The notes under the pieces are model-generated. The model was not told where the DNA came from and did no database searches. It was given only the letters and a program-made list of their open reading frames with translations. Position numbers and translations under genes: made by a program. Positions 49,824 through 58,483 of a DNA stretch of 64,000 nt are shown piece by piece. The stretch is from NCBI RefSeq assembly GCF_020510665.1, contig NZ_CP075187.1, forward strand, positions 2,128,501-2,192,500, given 5' to 3'. How positions within the stretch are numbered: position 1 is the stretch's first letter; every line of letters begins with the position of its first letter. This DNA is from Dechloromonas denitrificans (lineage in GTDB: Bacteria; Pseudomonadota; Gammaproteobacteria; Burkholderiales; Rhodocyclaceae).

Positions 49824-50518
49824 TTGCGCAACAGAACCTCTGACAAATATGGCAATTCAGGATGACGAAGCTCACACTCTCTGACCAAAGCTGAAGGATC
49901 ATAGGGCTCCGTACGGAACTCCACATCACGACCAAGTGTGTCGAAAATCGCCCAGTGTGCTCCTGGCACTCTATTTCGCGGCTGCCCCACCGACCCCGGG
50001 TTAACCAGTTGCGTTCGACCAATCTGATGCAACATCGGGTAATGCGTATGCCCCAGAACGACCAGATCGAATTCCGGCACGGCACAGCGCTCTAAGACAG
50101 TTGGCATTGCATCGGGATAGACATAAGCATCATTGTCCCATGGCGCACCATGGCAGAGCAAAATCTTGCACCCGTCGAGCAGCAGTTCAAGGGAAGCAGG
50201 AAGAGTTGCCAACTCCCCAAGAGAAACCTCGCCAAGCTGCTCGATTGCAACCCGCAAACCCATTCCGTAGCGTCTATCAACCCGATCGAGAACTGCAACA
50301 TCGCTCATTGCCGCAACAAGCATGTCTTCGTGATTACCTCTCACAACATGCTTATCCCATGGCTTTAACAGCTCGAGAACCCGCTTCGGTTCGAAATAAT
50401 ATCCGACCAGATCCCCTGTAATTAGCAGCTTTTCCACACCGGCCTTCGTTGCCGCCGCGATAACTTGCTGCAGCGCCAGATAATTGCCATGGATATCACC
50501 CATCAGCGCTAATTTCAT
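49820..50518 (-). CDS. Calcineurin-like metallophosphoesterase (YfcE/MJ0936 type)
   Basis: 232 residues. Motifs of the family in order: GDIHGN (7-12), GDLVGY, GNHED, then CHGAPW and LGHTHYPM with metal-binding Asp/His residues. It probably removes phosphate from a small molecule or cleaves a phosphodiester. Both borders overlap neighbours by four bases (ATGA), so it is made with the epimerase and ATP-grasp proteins. Confidence 0.86.
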   Translation of the reverse strand: MKLALMGDIHGNYLALQQVIAAATKAGVEKLLITGDLVGYYFEPKRVLELLKPWDKHVVRGNHEDMLVAAMSDVAVLDRVDRRYGMGLRVAIEQLGEVSLGELATLPASLELLLDGCKILLCHGAPWDNDAYVYPDAMPTVLERCAVPEFDLVVLGHTHYPMLHQIGRTQLVNPGSVGQPRNRVPGAHWAIFDTLGRDVEFRTEPYDPSALVRECELRHPELPYLSEVLLRK

Positions 50519-51381
50519 AAGGAAACTGTTTCCCTGATATCAATCAGTGCTTCACGGTAACCGCGAGTCTTAGGCAGGAATGGCGAAGGCTCTATTATTT
50601 GGCTTACGCCATCAATGCCAGGCTGAAGTCGCGGACTCTGCCCAGGAAGAAATATGTTACAGACCTCTTGCAACACTATGCCAATAGGCATGACATCATG
50701 CCCAGAAAGCAAATGGGTTCCGGAAAGCTCGTTCTGGAGGGCATGGACAATAGCTTGTGCAACATCTTTGACGTAAACATAGTTTCTCAATACTTCTCCC
50801 GACCCAATTTGGCTCGGGGCCTGCCCCTTGATCGCGCCATCAATGGCACGATTTAGACCTAAATGCGACGGGCCTCCAGCACCAAATATGCCAGCAATGC
50901 GCAAAATACAAGCATCTATTTGCGCGGCATCAAGTAGCTGCTCGCCAAGCCATTTACCGCTAGCGTAAGCTGTATCAGGAATAACAGATGAATTTGTGCC
51001 GATATATTCCGTCCTTGCTCCGTGCACAATTGCTGTAGATGCGAAAATCAGACGTGCGCCACTATCTCTAGCAAGCTTGGCCAAGCACCCTGTAGACAAC
51101 ACATTGGGGACATACATCTGAGCATCAGCTGCAGTGCTATTGGATAAATCAACATGCGCCCCTAAATGCACAATCGCTTCAAAACACGATTTTTCTGCCA
51201 ACGCAAGAATCGCCGCGGGGTCAGATAAGTCAAGAGAAATGCACTCACCACCTACGAAAGAGTTTGCCGACCTTACTCCTTGAGTAACCTGCCACCCCGC
51301 AGCCTTCAGCGCAGCAACGGACGCTTTCCCAACAAAACCGGTAGCTCCGGTGACAAGGACTGTTTTTTTTCCAGAAGCCAT
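50515..51381 (-). CDS. NAD-dependent epimerase/dehydratase
   Basis: 288-residue extended SDR: GATGFVGKA (12-20), FASTAIVHG, Y-x3-K (YASGK) and RIAGIFGAGG. The methyltransferase stop is immediately before its ATG. It probably epimerises or reduces an NDP-sugar, as part of the nonulosonate or a linked deoxysugar pathway. Confidence 0.8.
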   Translation of the reverse strand: MASGKKTVLVTGATGFVGKASVAALKAAGWQVTQGVRSANSFVGGECISLDLSDPAAILALAEKSCFEAIVHLGAHVDLSNSTAADAQMYVPNVLSTGCLAKLARDSGARLIFASTAIVHGARTEYIGTNSSVIPDTAYASGKWLGEQLLDAAQIDACILRIAGIFGAGGPSHLGLNRAIDGAIKGQAPSQIGSGEVLRNYVYVKDVAQAIVHALQNELSGTHLLSGHDVMPIGIVLQEVCNIFLPGQSPRLQPGIDGVSQIIEPSPFLPKTRGYREALIDIRETVSL

Positions 51382-52272
51382 TTAACCCAGTCCTGTTGGC
51401 CGCAAAAATACCGTGATATCCCTGCCCAGTCCAAGCTTGGCTGCAGCAGACCAGAAACTAACCACATCCTCTAGCGGCTGCTTATGAATAAAATTCTCAA
51501 TTTGCACACGAGCCATGTGAGCGGCCTTACCTGCCCCTTTGTTTCGCACATAGTTCGATGCGGGATGAAATAGAAACCAATCGACAGGAAAATCTGAAAG
51601 CATCTCAATATTTTTCCAACCAGTTTGATCGGCCGTGTTCATCAAGCTATCTCGGTCGAAGTAAGTCAAATGGTCAGGTGGCGCAACCCAAAATGCATTC
51701 TCGACATGCTGACATTCCAAGGCAGCAAGCTGCGTAATGGAACAATCATTTGGCACGGTGACAACTGCCAACCCTCCCGGAGAAACAAGTGTTCTTAACG
51801 ATCTCAAAAGATCAATGGGATCAATAACATGTTCGAGCACGTTCTGTAACCAGACGACATCGTAGGTATGGCCAGCATCAATCTCAGCTGTCAACATATT
51901 AAAAATATCCCCCGTCAACAAGGCATCCTGACAGTCTGGATTTTTTGATTCAACGCCAGCAGAACTAAAGTCCAGCCCCCTAACCACCCAACCATGGGCG
52001 CGAAAAAAAGCTAACGCATATCCCTCGCCGCATCCAACATCCAGTAAGCTTTTCTTCCCCTTTTTTTGCGAAAGATGCTGCTGAAGTACAGCCCAGCGCT
52101 GCTCAAGCTTCGCCTGAAAGTAGCACAACTCGTCGTCGCCATAGGCTAGCTCATAACTACCTTGGCCTTCTTGGTAATATTTTTCCGCGTAGTATTTCTG
52201 TAGTTCTAGACGATCAGGCTTATTAGCAATTTCCCAATAGCCCAGAGGGTGTTTTCTCAGTCGGGTATCCAT
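51382..52272 (-). CDS. SAM-dependent methyltransferase
   Basis: 296 residues, class I core: LLDVGCGEGYALAFF (SAM motif), VWLQNVLEHVIDPIDLL and the GLAVVTVPND strand. ATG at 52272 with AAGGTGAT. The 57-bp upstream gap is AT-rich and contains TATAGA/TATAAA strings, so a private promoter is possible. It may methylate a sugar carbon or oxygen; no substrate evidence. Confidence 0.8.
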   Translation of the reverse strand: MDTRLRKHPLGYWEIANKPDRLELQKYYAEKYYQEGQGSYELAYGDDELCYFQAKLEQRWAVLQQHLSQKKGKKSLLDVGCGEGYALAFFRAHGWVVRGLDFSSAGVESKNPDCQDALLTGDIFNMLTAEIDAGHTYDVVWLQNVLEHVIDPIDLLRSLRTLVSPGGLAVVTVPNDCSITQLAALECQHVENAFWVAPPDHLTYFDRDSLMNTADQTGWKNIEMLSDFPVDWFLFHPASNYVRNKGAGKAAHMARVQIENFIHKQPLEDVVSFWSAAAKLGLGRDITVFLRPTGLG

Positions 52273-52329
52273 AGATCACCTTGCTTAATTTATATTAGTC
52301 TATAATTTACTGATCCCGAAAAATAAAAT

Positions 52330-53394
52330 TCACGGAATAATTCTTCGCATCACATCAATAATATTTTGACCTTTAATATCCAAAACACCCAATGCCGCTC
52401 TACTCATATTTCTGACATGGGTTGGGTTTTCAATCATTTTCATAATTGCGATCATATAATCATCGGCCGAAAATAAATCAGACTGTCCCAAATACTCAAT
52501 TGCCCCGACATCTGCCACATCTTCGGTCGTCCGCAATTGATTATCTGCAAAGACTACAGTAATTGTCGGCAACCCCAAATAGCAGCGCTCCCACATCGCA
52601 GCCCCTCCTGCACCAATACCCAAATCTGCTTTGAGTATTAATTCCGCCATGTTACTTACCTGACAATGGAAGTTAATATTCCGAAAATCAGCACAACACG
52701 CCTGTATGGCATGGCAAAAAGGATTAGTCTGACCGACGACTATATCAACGGTAATATCTGGACGGGACAACTGCTTAAACGCTTCGATTACTTTTTGAGT
52801 CTGCATACAAGGATCTGTAGCACCAAAAAAAACCAGAATACGTTTTACTATTCCATCTCTAAAAATCAACTGCTTCTTGGCATCAGCAAACTCGGGCCTT
52901 AGTAAAACATAGCCTGGACCAAGCAATGATACACACTGGGGGGGCAGCAACTCGTCATAGCGTCGCTCAAAACCATGGTAGTAATTCTGATCAAGCAACA
53001 ACTCACAGTCATGGCTACGGTCCGCCAAATCGTCAATCACCATGATTTTTCGCGTGCAAGGTCGCAGCAACTGCTCCCACGAAGCATCAAGGAGATAATG
53101 ATCGACAATAAGCCAATCCAGGCGATCCGAATATAATTGGCCAATAGCCTCCGTTGTCTCAGCTGCATCGCGCTGCTGTGAGACGCATCCATCTTCGACT
53201 GAGGGCAGTTTCGCGAATCGAAAGCCACGCATCGATAACAAATCAAACATGGCACCTGGCAAGTCTCGGCAAACAAAGGCCACCTCAGCCCCAGCGCCTA
53301 CCAGTTGATCAGCCAATGTAAGACAGCGCATCAGATGACCACTGCCGATTTTGACTGAGGCGTCTGTGCGAATAAGGATTCTCATGCCACGCAT
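52330..53394 (-). CDS. pseG: UDP-2,4-diacetamido-2,4,6-trideoxy-altropyranose hydrolase (PseG)
   Basis: GT-B-like hydrolase that releases UDP from UDP-6-deoxy-AltdiNAc, producing the PseI substrate. From the ATG at 53394 (or 53385) it has about 354 residues. Features: RTDASVKIGSGHLMRC with the catalytic His, VIDDLADRSHDCELLLDQN, and GAGGAAMWERCYLGLPTITV. Base composition falls locally and the region is AT-richer, suggesting separate acquisition. The gene lies between the class III aminotransferase and the methyltransferase rather than beside pseF. Confidence 0.88.
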   Translation of the reverse strand: MRGMRILIRTDASVKIGSGHLMRCLTLADQLVGAGAEVAFVCRDLPGAMFDLLSMRGFRFAKLPSVEDGCVSQQRDAAETTEAIGQLYSDRLDWLIVDHYLLDASWEQLLRPCTRKIMVIDDLADRSHDCELLLDQNYYHGFERRYDELLPPQCVSLLGPGYVLLRPEFADAKKQLIFRDGIVKRILVFFGATDPCMQTQKVIEAFKQLSRPDITVDIVVGQTNPFCHAIQACCADFRNINFHCQVSNMAELILKADLGIGAGGAAMWERCYLGLPTITVVFADNQLRTTEDVADVGAIEYLGQSDLFSADDYMIAIMKMIENPTHVRNMSRAALGVLDIKGQNIIDVMRRIIP

Positions 53395-53425
53395 TTTGGA
53401 CTCATCAACGACACCGCACGAGGTA

Positions 53426-54754
53426 TTAGATTTTCTTGCGGAAGACCGCTTTTGCAGGGGGGCCAATCAGCAAACCATCGGTTGTACCCACGTCGATTGC
53501 CCTGCGATAAACCGAGCATGACGCATCGAAAGCCATTACTAGCAAATCCATTTCTACCTGCTGATGTGACCAAGTGGGATAAAAAAGCCCCTGAAAGAGC
53601 ACACCACGCGCGATCATTTCTTGCATCATCAATGTACGGAACGAGTCGTCAGGCAATCCTGTAGGATTCCGGCATACCAAAGCAAATAAACAGGGATAGC
53701 CAATTAATTGCAATGAGCTACCCAGTTCATGTTTGGAGATAACTTGTTCAAGACGCAACTTCAGGGCTTCACCGTTTGCCCAGTTTTGCTCAATCATATT
53801 GTGTTGCTTGAAAGCATTGATCGTGGCGATCATGGCAGCCAGGCCTGTTGTCTCAGCGCCGTGCGTTGTTGATATCAGGAACAGTTTATCGTCGCCTTCG
53901 CGCCGAACGCCCCCTAACTCCATGATATCGGCACGCCCAGTCAGTGCACAGGCTGAAAAGCCATTGGCAATCCCCTTGCCCCACGTTGCCATATCTGGCT
54001 TCACGCCATAGAAATTGTGAGCCCCATTAAGTCCCCATTTAAAACCGGAGACCATTTCATCAAGAATTAAAAGTACGCCGCGCTCTTTGCATAACGCAGC
54101 CACCTTTTGCAAAAAATCATCTTTTGGTGGGTCAAACTTGACGGGCTCCATGATGATACAGGCGATATCATGGTCGTTATCGGCAAGCAATGCCTCGACG
54201 GAAGCATAATTGTTGTAACTGAAGGTTGCCGTCATTGCCTTCACTGCGGGAGGGATTCCCCGATCGCAAAGGGTCGAGACAATAAACCAGTCGTCGTAGC
54301 TGAAGAACGGGTGCTCACGGGGAAGAGCGACTCTATTTCGCCCCGTATAGGCTCGAGCAAGTTTGATCGCTGCGGTGGTCACAGTCGATCCATTCTTGGC
54401 AAACTTGACCATGTCGCCAGACTCAACTGTTTCCAGAAACAGATTGGCCGCTTCTAGTTCAATGGCTGCAGGTCGTTGAAAGTTGGTTCCCTGAAATGCC
54501 GCTTCACATACCGCCTGCGCGACAGGCTCATAGCCATGGCCGATACAAACCGAGGTCAACCCCATGCTGCAGTCGAGAAACTTGTTGCCGTCCAGATCCC
54601 AAATGTAGGCACCCTTGCCGTGGGTAATGGCAGCTGGCGCATTCACCGGAAATTGATCATCCCCCTTGGAATAAGTATGGGAACCGCCGGGAATAACATC
54701 GTGAATTTGACGGGAGAACTCGCGTGACTTGGTAAAGTTTGTGTATTTCTTCAT
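53426..54754 (-). CDS. Class III aminotransferase (glutamate-1-semialdehyde-aminomutase-like)
   Basis: 442-residue PLP fold I enzyme. Motifs: GGSHTYSKGDDQFP, FAKNGSTVTTAAIKLARAYTGR, LLILDEMVSGFKWGL and the PLP lysine in TWGKGIANGFS. Such HemL-like enzymes appear in many nonulosonate/flagellin-modification loci. It may transaminate or shift an amino group on a sugar intermediate. It is not the haem HemL, whose sequence and context differ. An 82-bp gap separates it from pseF. Confidence 0.84.
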   Translation of the reverse strand: MKKYTNFTKSREFSRQIHDVIPGGSHTYSKGDDQFPVNAPAAITHGKGAYIWDLDGNKFLDCSMGLTSVCIGHGYEPVAQAVCEAAFQGTNFQRPAAIELEAANLFLETVESGDMVKFAKNGSTVTTAAIKLARAYTGRNRVALPREHPFFSYDDWFIVSTLCDRGIPPAVKAMTATFSYNNYASVEALLADNDHDIACIIMEPVKFDPPKDDFLQKVAALCKERGVLLILDEMVSGFKWGLNGAHNFYGVKPDMATWGKGIANGFSACALTGRADIMELGGVRREGDDKLFLISTTHGAETTGLAAMIATINAFKQHNMIEQNWANGEALKLRLEQVISKHELGSSLQLIGYPCLFALVCRNPTGLPDDSFRTLMMQEMIARGVLFQGLFYPTWSHQQVEMDLLVMAFDASCSVYRRAIDVGTTDGLLIGPPAKAVFRKKI

Positions 54755-54836
54755 GACAAATCCAAATTTTATTGATGTGGCGGCGAATCAAAGATTCCGA
54801 GAGTTTCATTCACGACAAGAGAGCCATCTTAATGAA

Positions 54837-55526
54837 TCAAAATCCCGCAGAGGCCTTAAACAAACGTTCCGCATAGGCAAGATCTTCAGGAGTATCAATA
54901 TCTACCGCTCGTTCCGCCGGGAGCACATACGACAAAACCTGACCAGTCAACGGATTGTCACTCTCCAAATGCTTCGGACGCCAAATTGTGAAGGGACCAC
55001 ATTCGTAGTAAGCCGCTTCCAAATCCTGCGATCGTACAACTAGGCTTTGCGGCGAGACAGCAACCATCAAACCATCGTCTCCCCGACGGAAAGCCCACTC
55101 TATGGGAACAGGATATCTGGCGTACACCAGCAACGGGTGACTGCCACCGTGGCTACCAAAGGTATTGAAAGCATCAACAATATCCTGGCTACCAATTAAC
55201 GGGGCATTCGGCATGATGCAGCATATCTCGTCATAAACCTCCCCACGAATTCGATACTGCTCCAACACCCAACGAAGGACAGGTACAAGCCCCGTGAAAT
55301 CATCTGAAAGCTCTGCACAGCGCTTGAAGTCGACCGGAAAACCAAGGGACTCGACAACATCCGAAACTTCATCAGAATCTGTTGAAACATGTATTTTGTC
55401 GAACAACCCCGATTCAGAAGCAGCCGCCAGGGCGTAAGCCACCATCGGTTTCCCGCAGAAAGGCAAAATATTTTTTTTCGGGATTCTTTTGCTGCCGCCC
55501 CTGGCAGGAATCACGGCGAGTCTCAT
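54837..55526 (-). CDS. pseF: CMP-nonulosonate cytidylyltransferase (PseF)
   Basis: 230 residues, ATG at 55526 with GTGAG upstream. CTP-binding IPARGGSKRIPKKNI (5-19), the PLIGSQDIVDAF segment and DIDTPEDLAYAE at the end. Length and motifs fit PseF/NeuA of the Pse type. It should activate pseudaminic acid as CMP-Pse. Next to the SDR it resembles PtmA/PtmB pairs of Campylobacter. Confidence 0.88.
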   Translation of the reverse strand: MRLAVIPARGGSKRIPKKNILPFCGKPMVAYALAAASESGLFDKIHVSTDSDEVSDVVESLGFPVDFKRCAELSDDFTGLVPVLRWVLEQYRIRGEVYDEICCIMPNAPLIGSQDIVDAFNTFGSHGGSHPLLVYARYPVPIEWAFRRGDDGLMVAVSPQSLVVRSQDLEAAYYECGPFTIWRPKHLESDNPLTGQVLSYVLPAERAVDIDTPEDLAYAERLFKASAGF

Positions 55527-55537
55527 AGCGCGGCTCA

Positions 55538-56329
55538 CTAGGTAATTGTCTTCAAGGCTCCGCCATCGATTGCGATGCACGTTCCTGTCATGTAGTCAGC
55601 TTTATCGCTTGCGAGAAAAGCAACCAATGCACCATATTCCAATGGATCGCCAAAGCGCCCCAAGGCCGTACCAGCCTCGGCGTCACTCTTCCACTGCTCG
55701 AAGGAAACGCCCTTCTGTTTTGCAGCTGCCGAACCAAGCTCATTCACGCGGCTGGTAAGAAACGGGCCGGAGAGTAGCGTGTGCACCCTGACACCATCCC
55801 TCGCGTATTCCATTGAAAGTGTTTTGGCGAACGCGGTGGCTGCACTGCGAAACACATTGGAAAGCACCATATTTTCGAGCGCACATTTAACGCTCGTGCT
55901 TTCGACATTAATGATTCGCCCCCAAGCTTGTTTGGCCATCGAGGGCAAGACACGACGACAAGCACGCACTTTGCTCATCAAAACCAGATCGAAAGCTGAT
56001 TGGTACAGCCCATCACCTAAATCGAGGCTTTTACCGGGCGGCGGGCCACCTGAGTTATTCACGAGAATATCGATCTTTTCATACTCAGCGAATACTTGGT
56101 CAAAAAAGGCTTCCAAGGATTTTGCATCACCCACATCCGCCGGCGCTGCAAATACTTGAGCCCCGGTTTCAGCGCGTATCTCATCTGCAACCAATTTCAG
56201 GCGCGCGCCGTCTCTGGCACAAATGGCAAGGCTACACCCTTCCTGTGCAAGTACCGTCGCTATACCACGCCCAATACCCGAACTGGCCGCAAGCACGACC
56301 GCAACCCTACCCTTGAGTCCAAGATCCAT
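55538..56329 (-). CDS. SDR-family protein lacking the catalytic Tyr-Lys
   Basis: 263 residues. The Rossmann fold and NAD motif are normal (AASSGIGRG, 14-22; NNSGGPPPG). The active-site Tyr-x3-Lys, expected near 154-158, is replaced by Met-Val-Leu-Ser-Asn. This atypical group is known among SDRs whose chemistry is not established. It resembles PtmA of Campylobacter nonulosonate loci by position, beside a cytidylyltransferase. It could bind rather than oxidise a substrate. Confidence 0.78.
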   Translation of the reverse strand: MDLGLKGRVAVVLAASSGIGRGIATVLAQEGCSLAICARDGARLKLVADEIRAETGAQVFAAPADVGDAKSLEAFFDQVFAEYEKIDILVNNSGGPPPGKSLDLGDGLYQSAFDLVLMSKVRACRRVLPSMAKQAWGRIINVESTSVKCALENMVLSNVFRSAATAFAKTLSMEYARDGVRVHTLLSGPFLTSRVNELGSAAAKQKGVSFEQWKSDAEAGTALGRFGDPLEYGALVAFLASDKADYMTGTCIAIDGGALKTIT

Positions 56330-56361
56330 ATCGGTATTCGCTCCAGTTTGGATTAGTCAAG

Positions 56362-57387
56362 TCAAACCAGATCTTCGAACTGGAGTTGACTCTGTTTCGG
56401 CAAATCGTGTTTTACCCGGCGCCCGACAAGTTCGTGCACAACCCGTGGATCCATACCGCCCTTGCCAGGACGCAACACAACCAGATCATCCGGGGTAATT
56501 TGATGTCCGGCCGATAGGGCTGCACTGGTATGGATGCTGCGACGATGGATACTGCGGTCTTTGAATTCCGCCTGAGAAATCTCCTTGGATGCACCGTTTG
56601 CCTGAACCGTATATTCAAGCATTGAACGAGCGTCCTTCCAGGCTTCTGGATCAAGACAAACAACCCAATCCGGTCCCTGCCAGTTCTTTTCAGGCGCCAA
56701 ATGCTTCATGACCATAGCAGCACCTTTTGCCGAGGCAATAGACGGCACAAACTGCGTGGCAGTGTGATCGACGAATCCTGTAACCAAACCATATCTGCGC
56801 TTGAAAAGCTCAATGCAATCGAGCTGGAGGAGTTCCGGAGGAACCCCTCTTGATGTATCTGAGGACATCACATGCTGACCATGCAGCAAGCCAATGTCTG
56901 ATCGACAACGGCTCATCGCGTACTCGACAGCCCAGTCGATTTCTTCGGTCGTAGCCATTAGGGTGGCAAGCCAAAAGGGCTTTCCTGTCGCAGCGACCGC
57001 ATCGATGATCACCGGGTTGGTCAGATCACTGGCATTGACGCAAAAGACATCAGCCCCGGCTTCAGCGCAGAGTTCGATAATCTTTGGTGAAAGACCGGCA
57101 ACCTGACAAAGCAGGCCTGCGGCATGCGTAGCCGCGATGAGATCGGTGATTTGAGTTGACGATAACTCTCTGCTTTTGTAAATCGCGTGACCAGGGTCGT
57201 TGCGAACGTACATGTCGTCAGCCAGAAAAAGCTGGTATTCGATCCCGTCTGCCCCAACCTTTGCTGCGGTGTTGCACATCCCAATTGCAACCTCGACATC
57301 CCCTTGGTTGGCTTGCCCTTCTTCGGCAAACATCAGGGTACTACGTCCCTCACCAACAATCTTATTGCCTATGCGCATCAATGCCAT
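56362..57387 (-). CDS. Divergent NeuB-like protein with altered active site
   Basis: 341 residues from the ATG at 57387 behind AGGGGA. The NeuB barrel and C-terminal SAF domain are recognisable (AEEGQANQG at 21-29; ALSAGHQITPDDLVVLRPGKGG). The residues that bind PEP in NeuB/PseI are changed: Lys to Glu50 (EYQ), Lys to Asn118 (VNAS), Ser to Val206 (VDHT) and Glu to Met227 (MKH). The metal-type His208 and His229 remain. It may use another partner than PEP or bind without catalysis. It lies 13 bases after the Gfo/Idh stop. Confidence 0.75.
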   Translation of the reverse strand: MALMRIGNKIVGEGRSTLMFAEEGQANQGDVEVAIGMCNTAAKVGADGIEYQLFLADDMYVRNDPGHAIYKSRELSSTQITDLIAATHAAGLLCQVAGLSPKIIELCAEAGADVFCVNASDLTNPVIIDAVAATGKPFWLATLMATTEEIDWAVEYAMSRCRSDIGLLHGQHVMSSDTSRGVPPELLQLDCIELFKRRYGLVTGFVDHTATQFVPSIASAKGAAMVMKHLAPEKNWQGPDWVVCLDPEAWKDARSMLEYTVQANGASKEISQAEFKDRSIHRRSIHTSAALSAGHQITPDDLVVLRPGKGGMDPRVVHELVGRRVKHDLPKQSQLQFEDLV

Positions 57388-57400
57388 AACAAGTCCCCTT

Positions 57401-58465
57401 TCAACAGGCAGTCCAGTCTTCAATTCCTGCGTGGTTCAGCGCCTCGAGGACTTTAATGCCCGAGTCGATATCCAAATCAAAAACCGTTCGTTGCGCAGAA
57501 ACCTGGGCCAGGAAGTAAGACAACTCTGACAAATAGGCATCATTCCCGGAATACTGCAGGGGTGATACATCCGGCTCCGGATCATACGCCACACCATCTT
57601 CAAGAATCTTGAAGTACTTCCCTTCATTCGTGGCCAAGTCTGGAGCATCAGGCAAGAATCGCTTCTCGCGGGCATCCCAGATACTCAATGTCTTCCGATT
57701 GAAATCAGCCTCAAGATATCCATGCTCGGCATTGATCCGCAGCGAGCGCCGCGGACAACGACACAGAAAGTCCTCGGATATGGTCACTACCGCACCTGAA
57801 ACTGTTCTCAGGGTGCACACCACTGCGTCGTCGACATCAATATCGAGTTCACCAAGCCGCATTCGGGCACCTGAAATATCTTTTATATCGCCGAAAAACC
57901 AAGCAACCAAGTCAAAAAAATGACTCAGGCTGGTTAGTACAACACCGCCACCCAGCTTTTTCTGAGCGGCATATTCATGTCGATAATCTTCGCGGATGTG
58001 CCAGTCTGGCAAATACCACCCCCCCATCGATTCAGCGCTGTAAACACGACCAAGCGGGTTTGTATCAAGAATGCGCTTGATCTCAACCCATTCTGCACGG
58101 AATCGGTAGGTGTGAGCCATCATGAACACCAAACCGCTATCACGAACCAATGGCCTCAGTGCCTGTGCTTCAGCTATCGAAACGCACAGGGGCTTTTCCA
58201 TTAGCACATGAATTCCCGAGGCAATCAGCGCTCGAGCAGGGGCTGTGTGAAGGTTGCTAGGCGTCGCAACAATCGCCGCATCGGCGCCAGAGCATCTTGC
58301 CGCCTCCTCGAAATCGGTAAAGTAGCCGGAAGCGCCAATTTCCTCACCAAACTCGCGCATACGAGTCTCATCGACATCGCACAGGATTACTTCGTCATCC
58401 AGGAGACGCGCGTTTCGCGCATGGCGCCGGCCAATAGAACCGCAACCAACTACGAGTAATTTCAT
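57401..58465 (-). CDS. Gfo/Idh/MocA-family oxidoreductase
   Basis: 354 residues. N-terminal NAD(P) motif GCGSIGRRHARN (7-18), the family Lys in MEKPLCVS (the acid/base and binding segment), and the two-domain layout with Gfo/Idh C-terminal sheet. These enzymes oxidise or reduce sugar hydroxyls, often on NDP-sugars. Next to the NeuB-like gene and pseC, it may act on a nonulosonate precursor. The weak ribosome site allows a TTG four codons upstream. Confidence 0.85.
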   Translation of the reverse strand: MKLLVVGCGSIGRRHARNARLLDDEVILCDVDETRMREFGEEIGASGYFTDFEEAARCSGADAAIVATPSNLHTAPARALIASGIHVLMEKPLCVSIAEAQALRPLVRDSGLVFMMAHTYRFRAEWVEIKRILDTNPLGRVYSAESMGGWYLPDWHIREDYRHEYAAQKKLGGGVVLTSLSHFFDLVAWFFGDIKDISGARMRLGELDIDVDDAVVCTLRTVSGAVVTISEDFLCRCPRRSLRINAEHGYLEADFNRKTLSIWDAREKRFLPDAPDLATNEGKYFKILEDGVAYDPEPDVSPLQYSGNDAYLSELSYFLAQVSAQRTVFDLDIDSGIKVLEALNHAGIEDWTAC

Positions 58466-58483
58466 TCTGCGACTCAATATAAG

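Noticed and set aside
53426-54754. Haem-pathway hemL
   Set aside because: HemL-like fold, but sequence and context (nonulosonate genes) do not match the housekeeping hemL; a sugar-linked role is more likely.
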